A DNA stretch of 64,000 nt from Moorella glycerini (GCF_009735625.1 NZ_CP046244.1:2914001-2978000); one strand, 5' to 3'; numbered from the stretch's first letter, positions 16,570 through 25,198 are shown. Notes: generated by a model from the sequence alone, not told the origin. Program-made: numbers and translations.

Positions 16570-17664
16570 TTAATTCAGCCTCTCGGGATCAATCGGCATC
16601 CTGCCGTAGATTCGTGCCGCCTCCATAAGGGCCAGAATATTGTCAGGGGGCGTGTTTAAAGCAACGGAACACCCCGAGCCCAGGATAAAGCCCTTGGGGT
16701 TGTCAAAAGCCTGGCGTATACATTCCTTCGCTGCAGCGAGGACTTCATCCCTTGTTCCGTGTAGAAGAACTTCCACCGGTGCCACGTTACCTTTGAGGGC
16801 CACCCTTGTCCCCACAGCCCTTTTAGCTTCCTCCAGACTCACCTGGTTATCCAGACTGATGGCACTTACGCCCGTGTCGACCATGTCTGCCCAGATAGCC
16901 CTGGTATCACCACAGATATGCAGTGAAGGTCCGCTACCACATGCCGCCTTGACCCAGGCGGCGATCTTGGTCAGGTAGGGCTTAACAAATTCCCGGAAAT
17001 GGCGGGGGCTAATAACGCTGGCCGAAGCCAGCGGGTCACCTATACTGCAGGAAAAGCCCCTTTTTCTGGCTGCTTCTATGTAGTTGATGATGCTTCGGGT
17101 AGTCAACTGTAACAGGCTGTGGACGAACTCGGGGTTTCTACGTAAGTCTTTAAGAAAATCCTCGACCCCTCTTAGAAAAGCAGCCGTGGTAAAAGGGCCA
17201 CCTATTCCTGTACCTACCGGGACCTGGTGACCTATACTTTCATTGATGATTTCCAGTGCTTCCAAATAAAGGGGGAGCCGGCCGGCATGTTCAGCATCAA
17301 CTGGTTCCAGATGGCTGATTTCACTATAAGAGCGGATGGCCGGTTCCGCCAGCTGGGGACGGTCATTGTCTGGAAACCGTAGTCTGGCTCCCATTGCCTC
17401 TGCCAACCCATAAAAATTAGGCCCTACACCGACGGAATCATATTGATAAATTTTAAAGGCAATTATATGGGCCTCTGCCATCAAGCGCGAGGAATGACAG
17501 TAACGGGCCACCGAAACACCTATCAGCCGGCAGACGTGCTCCGAAATACTGGGACTGCAGGGTATACGGTCTACCGGTAAACCTTGCTTAAAGGCTGTCA
17601 TGCGCTCCAACGGGGTCATGCGATCTTTAAACTCCATATGCAGGTAATCTCCTATCCCTCTCAC
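16570..17664 (-). CDS. UroD/MtaA-family methyltransferase
   Basis: The 364-residue protein has the uroporphyrinogen-decarboxylase fold used by corrinoid methyltransferases (MtaA, MtbA, CmuA). Zinc-site motifs are visible as LHICGDT (His and Cys, about residue 250) and LGSGCSV (Cys, about residue 330). True UroD enzymes lack this zinc set, so a methyl transfer role is much more likely than haem synthesis. It may demethylate a substrate onto the corrinoid protein at 10827-11486 or move methyl groups from it. Met10 (MEFKDRMTPLERM) is the likely start. It is nine bases from the PsuG-like gene and shares its operon. Confidence 0.78.
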   Translation of the reverse strand: MRGIGDYLHMEFKDRMTPLERMTAFKQGLPVDRIPCSPSISEHVCRLIGVSVARYCHSSRLMAEAHIIAFKIYQYDSVGVGPNFYGLAEAMGARLRFPDNDRPQLAEPAIRSYSEISHLEPVDAEHAGRLPLYLEALEIINESIGHQVPVGTGIGGPFTTAAFLRGVEDFLKDLRRNPEFVHSLLQLTTRSIINYIEAARKRGFSCSIGDPLASASVISPRHFREFVKPYLTKIAAWVKAACGSGPSLHICGDTRAIWADMVDTGVSAISLDNQVSLEEAKRAVGTRVALKGNVAPVEVLLHGTRDEVLAAAKECIRQAFDNPKGFILGSGCSVALNTPPDNILALMEAARIYGRMPIDPERLN

Positions 17665-17672
17665 TAAACTTC

Positions 17673-18479
17673 TCAGTGTAAGCTAAGTGCCAGATCGATG
17701 TTGTCCATCAGAGAACGCAGCTGCAATATGGAAGCTTTGCCTCCGGTAAGGCGGTCAAGGGCAGCGTTTACGGCCGGGTGAAATTGACGCATTTGCCTGG
17801 CTGCCGCTTCCCCCTGCGCTGTAGCATTAGCCAGGATGGTACCATCGGTGAAACGCAAGCAAAGAGGCAGGGGGTTTAAGATCAGACATGGGCCATTCTT
17901 AATGAGCTCCTCAACCTTTTGGCCGCAATAAACCCCGTCCAAGGGAAAACTTTCTTTTATGAACAGAAAACCGTTGCACTGATCGGTACCATTACCAATT
18001 AAACACACTCCTTGCCCTCGCAGGTAGCCCAGGGTGGCTGGCAAATCCAATGTATCTTTAGGAGAACTGGCTACCAGGACAATGGGCATCTGGCTCAAGG
18101 TTACCAGATCATTAGATAAAATTTTTCCTCTAATTCCTCCCATACCGGCAGTAACTACAATAAAGTTTCCTGTTTGAGCCGCAACCCTCATTACTGCCGC
18201 GGCGGTCATATAGCCACTAACCCTTTCTCTTATGGCCACCGAAAGGTTGCTGGCATCGATGCGCTCCATATCTGGATTACCCCTAAGCTGCAGAAACTCC
18301 TTAATGTTACCGAAAGTAATCCGCCCATTTTCCAGCCACACCAGAGCTATGGAGGTGCTATGTCTCCATTCTCGTAAAATATAGTCATTGGTGAGGGATG
18401 GTAAACCCTGACCCAGCAAGGCAGTTTCGATCAAAGCCTTCCTGGTATGCCGCACCTTTTTTCCTTGCATCATGGTCAT
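17673..18479 (-). CDS. Pseudouridine-5'-phosphate glycosidase (PsuG) homologue, divergent
   Basis: The 268-residue protein follows PsuG along its length: ALIETALLGQGLP (usually ALESTIIAHGMP, with the catalytic Glu), SVAIRERVSGYMTAAAVM (usually PVA.ARG..GATTVAATM), VVTAGMGGIRGK, SSPKDTLDLPATLGYL (usually AKSILDLPLTLEYL, with the Schiff-base Lys retained), IGNGTDQCNGF, and LILNPLPL (Asn retained). However the KVSRRDL motif, which supplies a second catalytic Lys, reads RIDASNL here, and the HRG metal region is shortened. It is about 40 residues shorter than typical PsuG. PsuG splits the C-C bond of pseudouridine 5'-phosphate into uracil and ribose 5-phosphate; this relative probably acts on a different glycoside. 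Confidence 0.72.
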   Translation of the reverse strand: MTMMQGKKVRHTRKALIETALLGQGLPSLTNDYILREWRHSTSIALVWLENGRITFGNIKEFLQLRGNPDMERIDASNLSVAIRERVSGYMTAAAVMRVAAQTGNFIVVTAGMGGIRGKILSNDLVTLSQMPIVLVASSPKDTLDLPATLGYLRGQGVCLIGNGTDQCNGFLFIKESFPLDGVYCGQKVEELIKNGPCLILNPLPLCLRFTDGTILANATAQGEAAARQMRQFHPAVNAALDRLTGGKASILQLRSLMDNIDLALSLH

Positions 18480-18485
18480 AAAGAT

Positions 18486-19448
18486 TTAATCACCACTTGT
18501 CCGGGATTTTAATTCAGTTACGAGGACAGTTGCGAGGATAATCACACCTGTTGTTAACTGTTGATAGTAGGAGGCAATTCCATGAATGGTCAGCCCGTTA
18601 TGTAATACCGCCAAAAGGAGACCTGCAAGCACAGTACCCCCTATACTCCCCCTGCCGCCTTTTATGCTAGTTCCTCCGAGAACTACCGTGGCAATAGCAT
18701 CTAGTTCCATCATATATCCAGCCGTAGGATCGGCACTGTTAAGCCTTGCGGTCAGCACTAACCCTGCTAAAGCCGCGGTAAGAGCCCCAAGCATATATAC
18801 AATAATTTTAAAAGTTACTGTGGAAACTCCGCATAAACGCAGGGCTTCTTCATTGCCACCCAGGGCCAGAGTATAATAACCTAGCTTCGTATTGTACAGG
18901 ACAAAAGCACCCAGGATGGCGACCAGCGCAGCAATAACAACAGGAACAGGGAATATGCCCACCTCTCCGCTCCCGAACCATGTAAAGCCTTCCGGAAAGC
19001 TGGAAATAGGGATGCCTTTGGTAATAATTAAGGTCAGACCCCGGATAGCGGACATTGAAGCCAGGGTAACAATAAATGGGTTTAAACGGGATAGCGCTAT
19101 AAGGGACCCATTAATTAATCCAACTATTAACCCTACGGCCATCCCCATAATAATGGAAGCAGCTACCGAAAGGAACCAGAAATGCATGGCAACAGCCATA
19201 ACTACACCACTTAAAGCAACTATAGCCCCTGCCGAAAGATCAATGCCGCCGGAAGAGATTATTAATGTCATACCAACGCCAAGGATAATATTAAGGGTAC
19301 TTTGGTCCAATATATTTCTCAAGTTTTCCCATCGCCAGAAAAAAGGAGAGGACAAGGATAAAGTAATTACCAACAGCAATAATAGCCCAAATAGGATTGT
19401 CTGCACCGAGTTTATCTGCAACCAGACGTGCGGCTTAACCCGCGCCAT
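18486..19448 (-). CDS. Sugar/nucleoside ABC transporter permease (RbsC-like)
   Basis: The 320-residue protein is hydrophobic with about eight to ten membrane helices. It carries the branched-chain/ribose permease signatures LIISSGGIDLSAGAIVALSG and TVVLGGTSIKGGRGSIGG, the second being the cytoplasmic loop that contacts the ATPase. It forms the membrane channel for the binding protein at 12650-13723, with the ATPase at 19492-20241. It precedes the PsuG-like gene by six bases. Confidence 0.9.
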   Translation of the reverse strand: MARVKPHVWLQINSVQTILFGLLLLLVITLSLSSPFFWRWENLRNILDQSTLNIILGVGMTLIISSGGIDLSAGAIVALSGVVMAVAMHFWFLSVAASIIMGMAVGLIVGLINGSLIALSRLNPFIVTLASMSAIRGLTLIITKGIPISSFPEGFTWFGSGEVGIFPVPVVIAALVAILGAFVLYNTKLGYYTLALGGNEEALRLCGVSTVTFKIIVYMLGALTAALAGLVLTARLNSADPTAGYMMELDAIATVVLGGTSIKGGRGSIGGTVLAGLLLAVLHNGLTIHGIASYYQQLTTGVIILATVLVTELKSRTSGD

Positions 19449-19491
19449 GGAGCTTAAATCACATCCCCGATCTAACTGTTTGCGACTTATT

Positions 19492-20241
19492 TTACGTTCC
19501 TGTTATTAGTTTTACTATCTCATCGGGACTGGTGTCACGAACAATAAAATGCCCCACAGATTCACCGTGTCGGAGGACACAGATGCGATCAGCAATAGAA
19601 AACACCTGCTGAAGGTTATGGCTGATTAAAATTACGGCATAACCTTGCTCCCTGAGGGTATTAATTAAGGCCAACACCTGTTTTGTTTCTTGAAGGCCCA
19701 TAGCCGCCGTCGGCTCATCAAGAATCATAACCCGACCACCCTTATGGATGGCCCTGGCTATAGCTAAAGCCTGACGCTGGCCACCTGACAGGCTGCCGGC
19801 GAGAACATTTATTACAGGGATATTTACCTTTAACCTTTTCAGAAGTGAAGCTGTTTCAATTTCCATCTTTTTCTTGTCAATTAGAAAACCGGCCCGCGTC
19901 GGTTCCCGGCCCAGGAAGACATTGCTGCAAATATCGCGGCAGTCGACAAGAGCCAGATCTTGATATACTGTTGTAATACCGTTCTTTAAAGCCTGCGCTG
20001 GAGTCAGTTGCTTAAAAAGCCTCCCGGCTATGTAAATTTCGCCTTTATCAGGTTTGTAAACCCCGGATAAAATCTTGATCAGGGTCGACTTGCCAGCACC
20101 GTTGTCCCCCATCAGGGCCAGAACCTCGCCCTCGAATACATCGAGGTTTACTCCCCGCAGGGCCACGATGTGTCCGAATGACTTCCATAAATTGCGGGCG
20201 CGCAGGATTGGCCTGGCGTTTCCGGGTGTAAGTACGGCCAT
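19492..20241 (-). CDS. Sugar/nucleoside ABC transporter ATP-binding protein, single domain
   Basis: The 249-residue protein has one complete ATPase domain: Walker A GDNGAGKST, Q-loop region TTVYQDLALVD, signature LSGGQRQALAIARAIH, Walker B RVMILDEPTAAM and the switch His in ILISHNLQQV. RbsA-type proteins normally have two such domains in about 500 residues, whereas this one has only the first, as in FrcA-like half-size ATPases that work as dimers. It is the first gene of the operon and is preceded by about 250 bases of AT-rich DNA. Confidence 0.9.
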   Translation of the reverse strand: MAVLTPGNARPILRARNLWKSFGHIVALRGVNLDVFEGEVLALMGDNGAGKSTLIKILSGVYKPDKGEIYIAGRLFKQLTPAQALKNGITTVYQDLALVDCRDICSNVFLGREPTRAGFLIDKKKMEIETASLLKRLKVNIPVINVLAGSLSGGQRQALAIARAIHKGGRVMILDEPTAAMGLQETKQVLALINTLREQGYAVILISHNLQQVFSIADRICVLRHGESVGHFIVRDTSPDEIVKLITGT

Positions 20242-20636
20242 CGTCTTTTTCCCTTCTCTTTATTTTTTATGGCTTCTCCCCTGCAGCGATTTTATAATGG
20301 CCGTTTTTGATCCACTTGAAGGCCAATACTTCCTACTATCTTTTTCAACGAATAAACATAAAATCCTCTCATTATTAGCATGAAATATAGTTATAGTTTT
20401 TGCTGGGAATTTACCCTTGCGTTAGTATGGACTTAATAACGGGCGATTGCTAAATAAAACTGCTAGAAAACGGAGGCGCTACTGGGATAAAGAAAAACCC
20501 TCCACAGGAGTGGAAGGCTTAAAAGTAAGTATAAATCACCAGCGTTGTAAACAAAAAATATTAAAACTTGGCAAGAGCGATTACGCCACTATAACTTCTT
20601 TAAGACCATTGCGGCAGCCGCCCCGGTGACCGGCAT
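20242..20636. other. AT-rich upstream region of the catabolic operon
   Basis: This stretch of nearly 400 bases holds no convincing gene. The only longer frame (plus strand, 60 codons) lacks a ribosome binding site. The promoter for the operon starting at 20241 should lie between the terminator at 20493-20517 and the ATG. The region is visibly more AT-rich than flanking housekeeping DNA. Confidence 0.5.
20493..20517 (-). terminator. Intrinsic terminator upstream of the ABC operon
   Basis: CCTTCCAC, TCCT loop, GTGGAGGG and TTTTT are read on the minus strand (20517-20493). It follows the tRNA terminator by about 120 bases, so either it is a second safeguard or it is an attenuator in a long leader of the catabolic operon. 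Confidence 0.65.
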
Positions 20637-20663
20637 AAAAAAGTCCCTGGCAGGAAGCCAGGG
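20637..20663 (-). terminator. Terminator of the tRNA transcript
   Basis: CCCTGGC, TTCCT loop, GCCAGGG then ACTTTTTT on the minus strand, 14 bases past the end of tRNA-Lys. Confidence 0.85.
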
Positions 20664-20676
20664 AGCTTGATATTCC

Positions 20677-20752
<76 letters not shown>

Positions 20753-20757
20753 ATAGA

Positions 20758-20834
20758 TGGCGCGCCCGGCAGGATTCGAACCTGCGGCCTCCGGACTCGG
20801 ATTCCGTTACTCTATCCACCTGAGCTACGGGCGC
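20758..20834 (-). tRNA. tRNA-Arg (anticodon CCG)
   Basis: The 77-base gene includes an encoded CCA. The acceptor arms GCGCCCG/CGGGCGC pair fully. The anticodon loop ATCCGAG carries CCG, with T33 in place; the stem has one A-G mismatch at its base. The T arm is GCAGGTTCGAATCCTGC. It is separated from tRNA-Lys by five bases and shares its terminator. Confidence 0.93.
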
Positions 20835-20921
20835 TTAACAACTGCAAAAGTTATTATATTACGGATTACAGCTAAAGTCAAGGCCAGGTCGGCTCCAAAA
20901 TCTCCGTATTTTAATTAACAA

Positions 20922-21674
20922 CTATACCCGTCCTTCAATACGAACCAGATCTACCTGACCCCAGGCCGCCAGTTTATCACCGGCAATGATTACCGCCCCC
21001 AGGACACCGGGAATGTTTGCGGCCAGGCGGGCAGCCTTTTCCACATCAGCGGGTTCCTGGACGGTATTACCGGCAGCTGTGGCCACGGCGTCGGCCAGGG
21101 CTGCGGAAGTGGCCAGGATAACGGCCGCATCGGCCCGCCCAAAACTCAAAGAAGGGCCGACGGTGCCGGAAGAGGTGCAGATGCCTAAAGGGCACATTCG
21201 CGGCTCAACCTTTAAGGCCAGGCGGTGGCTGAAGGGTGAAGCGCCGGCAAAAATGCCGATGAGCCGGGAACGGCTGCTGTTTAAATAAATATCGCCGCCG
21301 TTTTCCACAATGATTTCTCCCCCTGGCCCTACAAGGTCGGTGGCAACATACTGGGCCATGGCCCCGGCTACCGCCGCCATGGGTCCAACGCCAGCCAGAC
21401 TGGCTGCGGCCGCCATTTCCCTGGCTATAGGCGGGGCTTCCTCCGGTACATCATGGGGTACCAGGGTACGGGCAAAAACAGGGTCCCGGGCGAGATAGGC
21501 CTCCAGTTGCCAGCGATAATGGCGAATGATCTCTTCCGCCTGCCTGACCAGTTCCGGTTTAAACTGCGCTTTAGGGATGCCGATGTCCAGGTCGGTTTCT
21601 TTATAGGCCACCTGGAAATGGACCAGGTCTTCCTGGGCAAAAAGCCGGCGGTAGCTTCTCTCTTCGTAGGCCAA
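20922..21674 (-). CDS. UPF0280/COG2122 protein of homocysteine biosynthesis
   Basis: The 250-residue protein has features of the ApbE-related COG2122 family, including MAAAASLAGVGPMAAVAGAM, GGDIYLNSSRSRLIGIFAG and CTSSGTVGPSLSFGRADAAV. Genetics in Methanosarcina places this family with a COG1900 protein and a NIL-domain ferredoxin in making homocysteine from aspartate semialdehyde and sulfide. Here all three genes lie consecutively behind a SAM riboswitch, which supports the same role. The start is TTG (21674) after GGAGGT. It is the last gene of the operon. Confidence 0.85.
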   Translation of the reverse strand: MAYEERSYRRLFAQEDLVHFQVAYKETDLDIGIPKAQFKPELVRQAEEIIRHYRWQLEAYLARDPVFARTLVPHDVPEEAPPIAREMAAAASLAGVGPMAAVAGAMAQYVATDLVGPGGEIIVENGGDIYLNSSRSRLIGIFAGASPFSHRLALKVEPRMCPLGICTSSGTVGPSLSFGRADAAVILATSAALADAVATAAGNTVQEPADVEKAARLAANIPGVLGAVIIAGDKLAAWGQVDLVRIEGRV

Positions 21675-21676
21675 CT

Positions 21677-22084
21677 TTAGAAACGGACCTCCATGGCCTT
21701 ATAAGGGCAGGCCTTGACGCACATCAGGCAGACGACGCATTTATCTTCATCAAAGTTAACGGTCATATCCGGGCGTTCCAGGTATAGAGCGCCGGAGGGG
21801 CAGACACTAATGCAGGCACCGCAATGGGTGCAGACGGTTTCATTGCGGTGGACATCCTGGCTCAAGGGCTGGATGGTAACACCCAGGGAGCGCAGGTATT
21901 CCAGGCCGCGGGTATACTGTTCCGGTTCGCCCTGGATTTCCAGAACCATCATCCCTTCTTTGTGGGGATTGATGTGGGCTTTGAGGATATTGACCACCAG
22001 GTCATAGTTACGAATTAGCTGGTAGATGATGGGTTTATCGGCCGTCTCGGCCATGAAACGGAGGACTACCCGTTTGGGGGACAA
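21677..22084 (-). CDS. NIL-domain 4Fe-4S ferredoxin (homocysteine biosynthesis)
   Basis: The product has 135 residues from the TTG at 22084, which stands nine bases after AGGAGG; the GTG at 22093 touches the Shine-Dalgarno and is unlikely. The N-terminal ~75 residues form a NIL domain (FMAETADKPIIYQLIRNYDL, MVLEIQGEPEQY). The C-terminus is a two-cluster ferredoxin with CTHCGACISVCPSGAL and CVVCLMCVKACPYKAM. In methanogens the equivalent works with the COG1900 protein encoded just upstream, presumably in sulfur transfer and reduction. Confidence 0.88.
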   Translation of the reverse strand: MSPKRVVLRFMAETADKPIIYQLIRNYDLVVNILKAHINPHKEGMMVLEIQGEPEQYTRGLEYLRSLGVTIQPLSQDVHRNETVCTHCGACISVCPSGALYLERPDMTVNFDEDKCVVCLMCVKACPYKAMEVRF

Positions 22085-22116
22085 TTTCCCCACCCTCCTT
22101 TCTCAGAATCAGGTGC

Positions 22117-23319
22117 TCAGGCTTCTTTTTCCTGCAAGGATTTTAAAGGCGTAGCTTCATTAATAGAAGGTAACAGGGCTACCGGCTTACTGAGGAGGAA
22201 ACCGCCTGCGCGAATCCAATCTTTCAAGATTGCAGCGATCTGCCGTGCCCGGGGATAGCTCGATAGGGGCGCCGTGGGTACTTCCCGTCCCTGCAAGTTA
22301 ATGGTCCCTGACTTTAGCTGGGCGTAAGTTACATAACCCAGGGGTTGAGGATTACCTGCCGGGTAGTCCAGGCCATAATCAACTACCGGGGCGTAGATTT
22401 CTTCATCGCTGCGGGAGGCCCAGTACATGATTTCTTCGTTGAGGATGGGGATGGGTATACCCAGGCCTACCGTAAGGGAAGCGCCGTAGCCCAGGAAGGA
22501 AACGCCGACCAGCCACTCCGGGCGCATCTGTTTGAGGTCACCGATCACCGCCAGGGTACCGCCGGATACAAGCTGGCCACCTTCCGGCAGGGGCGTCAGG
22601 CCGGGGCAATGTTGCGTACCCTGCCAGACCACATAGCCAGTACTGCCGCCCAGGAATATCCTGGTACCGATGCCGATGGTCCGCAAGTAAGGATCTTTCA
22701 GGAGCGGACTTAGCTGCCCGGAGGTGGAGTAATTGGCATTCCCCATATGAGGTTTTAAAACACCCATATAAGTATATATCGTCCGGTCGGATAGATTGAC
22801 GGCAACATTATAATTCTGGTAAGCGTTACGGGGGTTAAAAAGGACGGCCTGGTTCAGGTCATCAATGGTAATGACGGTATTGATTTCCCGGCGCGGGTAA
22901 CAATCGGTACCGTAGGCAATGGCCCTTAAGCTTACCGGTTTCCGGGCTACCAGGTCATGGATGACATGGCCGCCGCCGTAGCGAAATTCCCCGGGGTGGA
23001 TGCTGTTCAAAGGATCATTATCCGGGACCTCGGTGGCTCCCAAAAAGGCATCAACGGCGGCCAGGCCGGCGTAGGCCTGGACATTATTTAACCATACCTT
23101 GCTCATTTTCATCCTGGGTTTGGTATGGCCGAAATTGAAATAGGCGCCCGATGAGCACATGGTACCAAAGGTGCCGGTAGTCACGACGTCAACTTCAGCT
23201 GCCGCCTGCCGGACGCCCTTTTCCCGGACCAGGGGAATGACCTCTTCGGCTGTCAGGACTACAACCTTGCCGCTTTTTATCCTGGCGTTGATTTCAGCCA
23301 GGGACTTTTCCACTGCCAC
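22117..23319 (-). CDS. COG1900/DUF39 homocysteine biosynthesis protein
   Basis: The 400-residue protein carries the DUF39 core: GTFGTMCSSGAYFNFGHTKP (Cys residue at a conserved site), NPRNAYQNYNVAVNLSD, GTRIFLGGSTGYVVWQGTQH and SVALLPSINEATPL-like ending. Family members use aspartate semialdehyde and a sulfur donor to make homocysteine without acetyl- or succinyl-homoserine. It lacks the C-terminal CBS pair of the methanogen form. The operon order is DUF39, ferredoxin, COG2122, behind a SAM-I riboswitch. Start GTG (23319) follows GGGAGGG. Confidence 0.88.
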   Translation of the reverse strand: MAVEKSLAEINARIKSGKVVVLTAEEVIPLVREKGVRQAAAEVDVVTTGTFGTMCSSGAYFNFGHTKPRMKMSKVWLNNVQAYAGLAAVDAFLGATEVPDNDPLNSIHPGEFRYGGGHVIHDLVARKPVSLRAIAYGTDCYPRREINTVITIDDLNQAVLFNPRNAYQNYNVAVNLSDRTIYTYMGVLKPHMGNANYSTSGQLSPLLKDPYLRTIGIGTRIFLGGSTGYVVWQGTQHCPGLTPLPEGGQLVSGGTLAVIGDLKQMRPEWLVGVSFLGYGASLTVGLGIPIPILNEEIMYWASRSDEEIYAPVVDYGLDYPAGNPQPLGYVTYAQLKSGTINLQGREVPTAPLSSYPRARQIAAILKDWIRAGGFLLSKPVALLPSINEATPLKSLQEKEA

Positions 23320-23371
23320 TGCTGTTCCCTCCCTGAACTATGCCGGTTTCTCTAAAACGCTGTCATGAAAA

Positions 23372-23407
23372 ATAAAAAACCCCTTCCCGAAAGTATAAGA
23401 AGAGGTT
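23372..23407 (-). terminator. SAM riboswitch terminator hairpin
   Basis: AACCTCTTC and GAAGGGGTT pair (with one G-T) and are followed by TTTTTTATTTTT on the minus strand. This is the expression platform between the aptamer and the DUF39 gene. Confidence 0.85.
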
Positions 23408-23420
23408 GAATAGCCATCAA

Positions 23421-23520
23421 CTTATCTCTCAGGGTCTTCCTGCGGCATTTAGCACCTTCCGGCAAAGTACCGGGGTTGCCGGGTTTCATCGGGGCCTTCC
23501 CTCCACCTGCTCTCGATAAG
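23421..23520 (-). promoter_or_regulatory. SAM-I (S-box) riboswitch
   Basis: Read on the minus strand the leader begins CTTATCGAGAGCAGGTGGAG, continues with GATGAAACCCGGCAACC and AAGGTGCTAAATGCCGCAG, and closes with GAGAGATAAG. These are the standard S-box blocks in the right order and spacing. High SAM would favour the terminator at 23372-23407 and switch off the homocysteine operon. Confidence 0.95.
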
Positions 23521-23552
23521 CCGTGAGGCAGTTATGCAATTTTACTATTAAA

Positions 23553-23581
23553 TTAATATCATGCCAGGATAAATGTGTCAA
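23553..23581 (-). promoter_or_regulatory. Promoter of the SAM-riboswitch operon
   Basis: TTGACA (23581-23576), a 17-base spacer and TATTAA (23558-23553) lie about 35 bases upstream of the aptamer. Confidence 0.75.
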
Positions 23582-23588
23582 GAAGAAA

Positions 23589-24193
<605 letters not shown>

Positions 24194-24197
<4 letters not shown>

Positions 24198-24889
24198 CTT
24201 TCTTTATAACTCACCGCTACAATAAAACCGCCATCGGTGCGGCCTTCCCGGGCGGCGGCAGCTTCGATGGCCAGGGCCTCTTCTACTTTCGTGCCATCAA
24301 AGTCGGGGCCGAAGAAGAGGACGGCTTTACCTTTAACGTCTTTTCCGGGCATGGCGGCCAGGAGTTCAGGCAGGGTATAAAATTTAGCGTACCGGAAGAG
24401 GCAGTCCGGTTCCCGGGCGGCCCGGGCCTCGTAGTGGCGACTCCAGAGGCTGTTGCCGCCGATGAGGCCGATGACCATGCGGCCGCCGGGTTTTAAAACC
24501 CGGTAACTCTCAGCGAGGACGGCCTTTAAATCCGGCGCGAATTCCAGGGCCGTAACTGAAACTATCTTATCAAAGGTATTATCGGCAAAGGGTAGATTCA
24601 TGGCGTCGGCGTGGAGAAATTCAATCTCCAGCCCGGCTGCAGCCGCCTTCCACCGGGCGGTGGCCAGCATGGGCTCGGAAATGTCTATGCCGGTCACCTT
24701 GACCCCCAGGCGAGCCAGTTCTAAGGAAAAATTCCCCGTACCACAGCCGACATCCAGGATATGTTCCCCGGCCCGGGGCTCTAAATAAGCATAAACGGGT
24801 TTTTTTTCCACGCGGTCGACCAGGACCCCCAGGGGGCGCTTGTACCAGTCGTCATAATCGCTGGCTTTATGATCAAAAATTTCAGCCAT
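24194..24889 (-). CDS. Class I SAM-dependent methyltransferase
   Basis: From ATG 24889 (GGGGAG upstream) the product has 231 residues starting MAEIFDHKASDYDDWY. SAM-binding motif I is ILDVGCGTGNFSLELARLG, motif II region VKVTGIDISEPML, then LPFADNTFDKIVSVTALEF and VLKPGGRMVIGLIG, as in the UbiE/Methyltransf_11 group. The substrate cannot be deduced. An ATGGTATACCAT palindrome lies 29 bases upstream of the start and could be an operator. Confidence 0.85.
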
Positions 24890-24917
24890 CGCCTGGCTCC
24901 CCTTTCCCAACTTATTT

Positions 24918-24929
24918 ATGGTATACCAT
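24918..24929. promoter_or_regulatory. 12-bp perfect palindrome upstream of the methyltransferase gene
   Basis: ATGGTATACCAT lies 29 bases before the start at 24889 and may be a regulator site. Confidence 0.35.
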
Positions 24930-24995
24930 ATTCGCCGTTAATGGCCGTTTTCCTTTTTGGTACTTAATCTTTCTTTTCCTGAACATGAACATAAG

Positions 24996-25019
24996 AAAAG
25001 GACCCTTGCGGGTCCTTTT
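24996..25019 (-). terminator. Duplicated terminator hairpin (left copy)
   Basis: AAAAGGACCC, TTGC loop, GGGTCCTTTT; the same hairpin recurs at 27086-27109. After duplication this copy has only the truncated gene fragment in front of it. Confidence 0.75.
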
Positions 25020-25030
25020 ACAAGCTAACT

Positions 25031-25198
25031 TTAAGCTAACTCCTGATTGACAACAAGCTGGTCTGCATCCACCTGGACTTGATACTGGCCTTTGTGAAAG
25101 CCCCGTTCCAGCAGCCACTGGGTGAGGTGTTTGCCTCCTATTTCCCCGATTTTACCCTGGGCCGCGAGCCTTAATTTTAAATTGGCCGGGTCCTCGCT
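25031..25198 (-). pseudogene. 3' fragment of the 110-residue gene, duplicated by IS insertion
   Basis: This is the part of the target duplication that corresponds to the last 56 codons of the gene at 27121-27453. It is cut off by the end of the insertion sequence and has no start. Confidence 0.85.

Larger units (their letters stand above)
24995..25198. repeat. Left copy of a 204-bp direct repeat flanking the IS1634-like element
   Basis: These 204 bases recur at 27085-27288 with no difference that I can see. They include a hairpin terminator (24996-25019) and the 3' end of the gene at 27121-27453. The copies abut the two ends of the insertion sequence exactly, so this is a target-site duplication of unusual length. 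Confidence 0.9.

Noticed and set aside
16570-17664. Annotation as uroporphyrinogen decarboxylase for haem synthesis
   Set aside because: The zinc-binding His/Cys set and the corrinoid neighbours fit methyltransferases of this fold, and no haem gene lies nearby.
20447-20629. 60-codon plus-strand frame in the upstream region of the ABC operon
   Set aside because: No ribosome binding site, a composition unlike its neighbours, and it covers two terminator stems.
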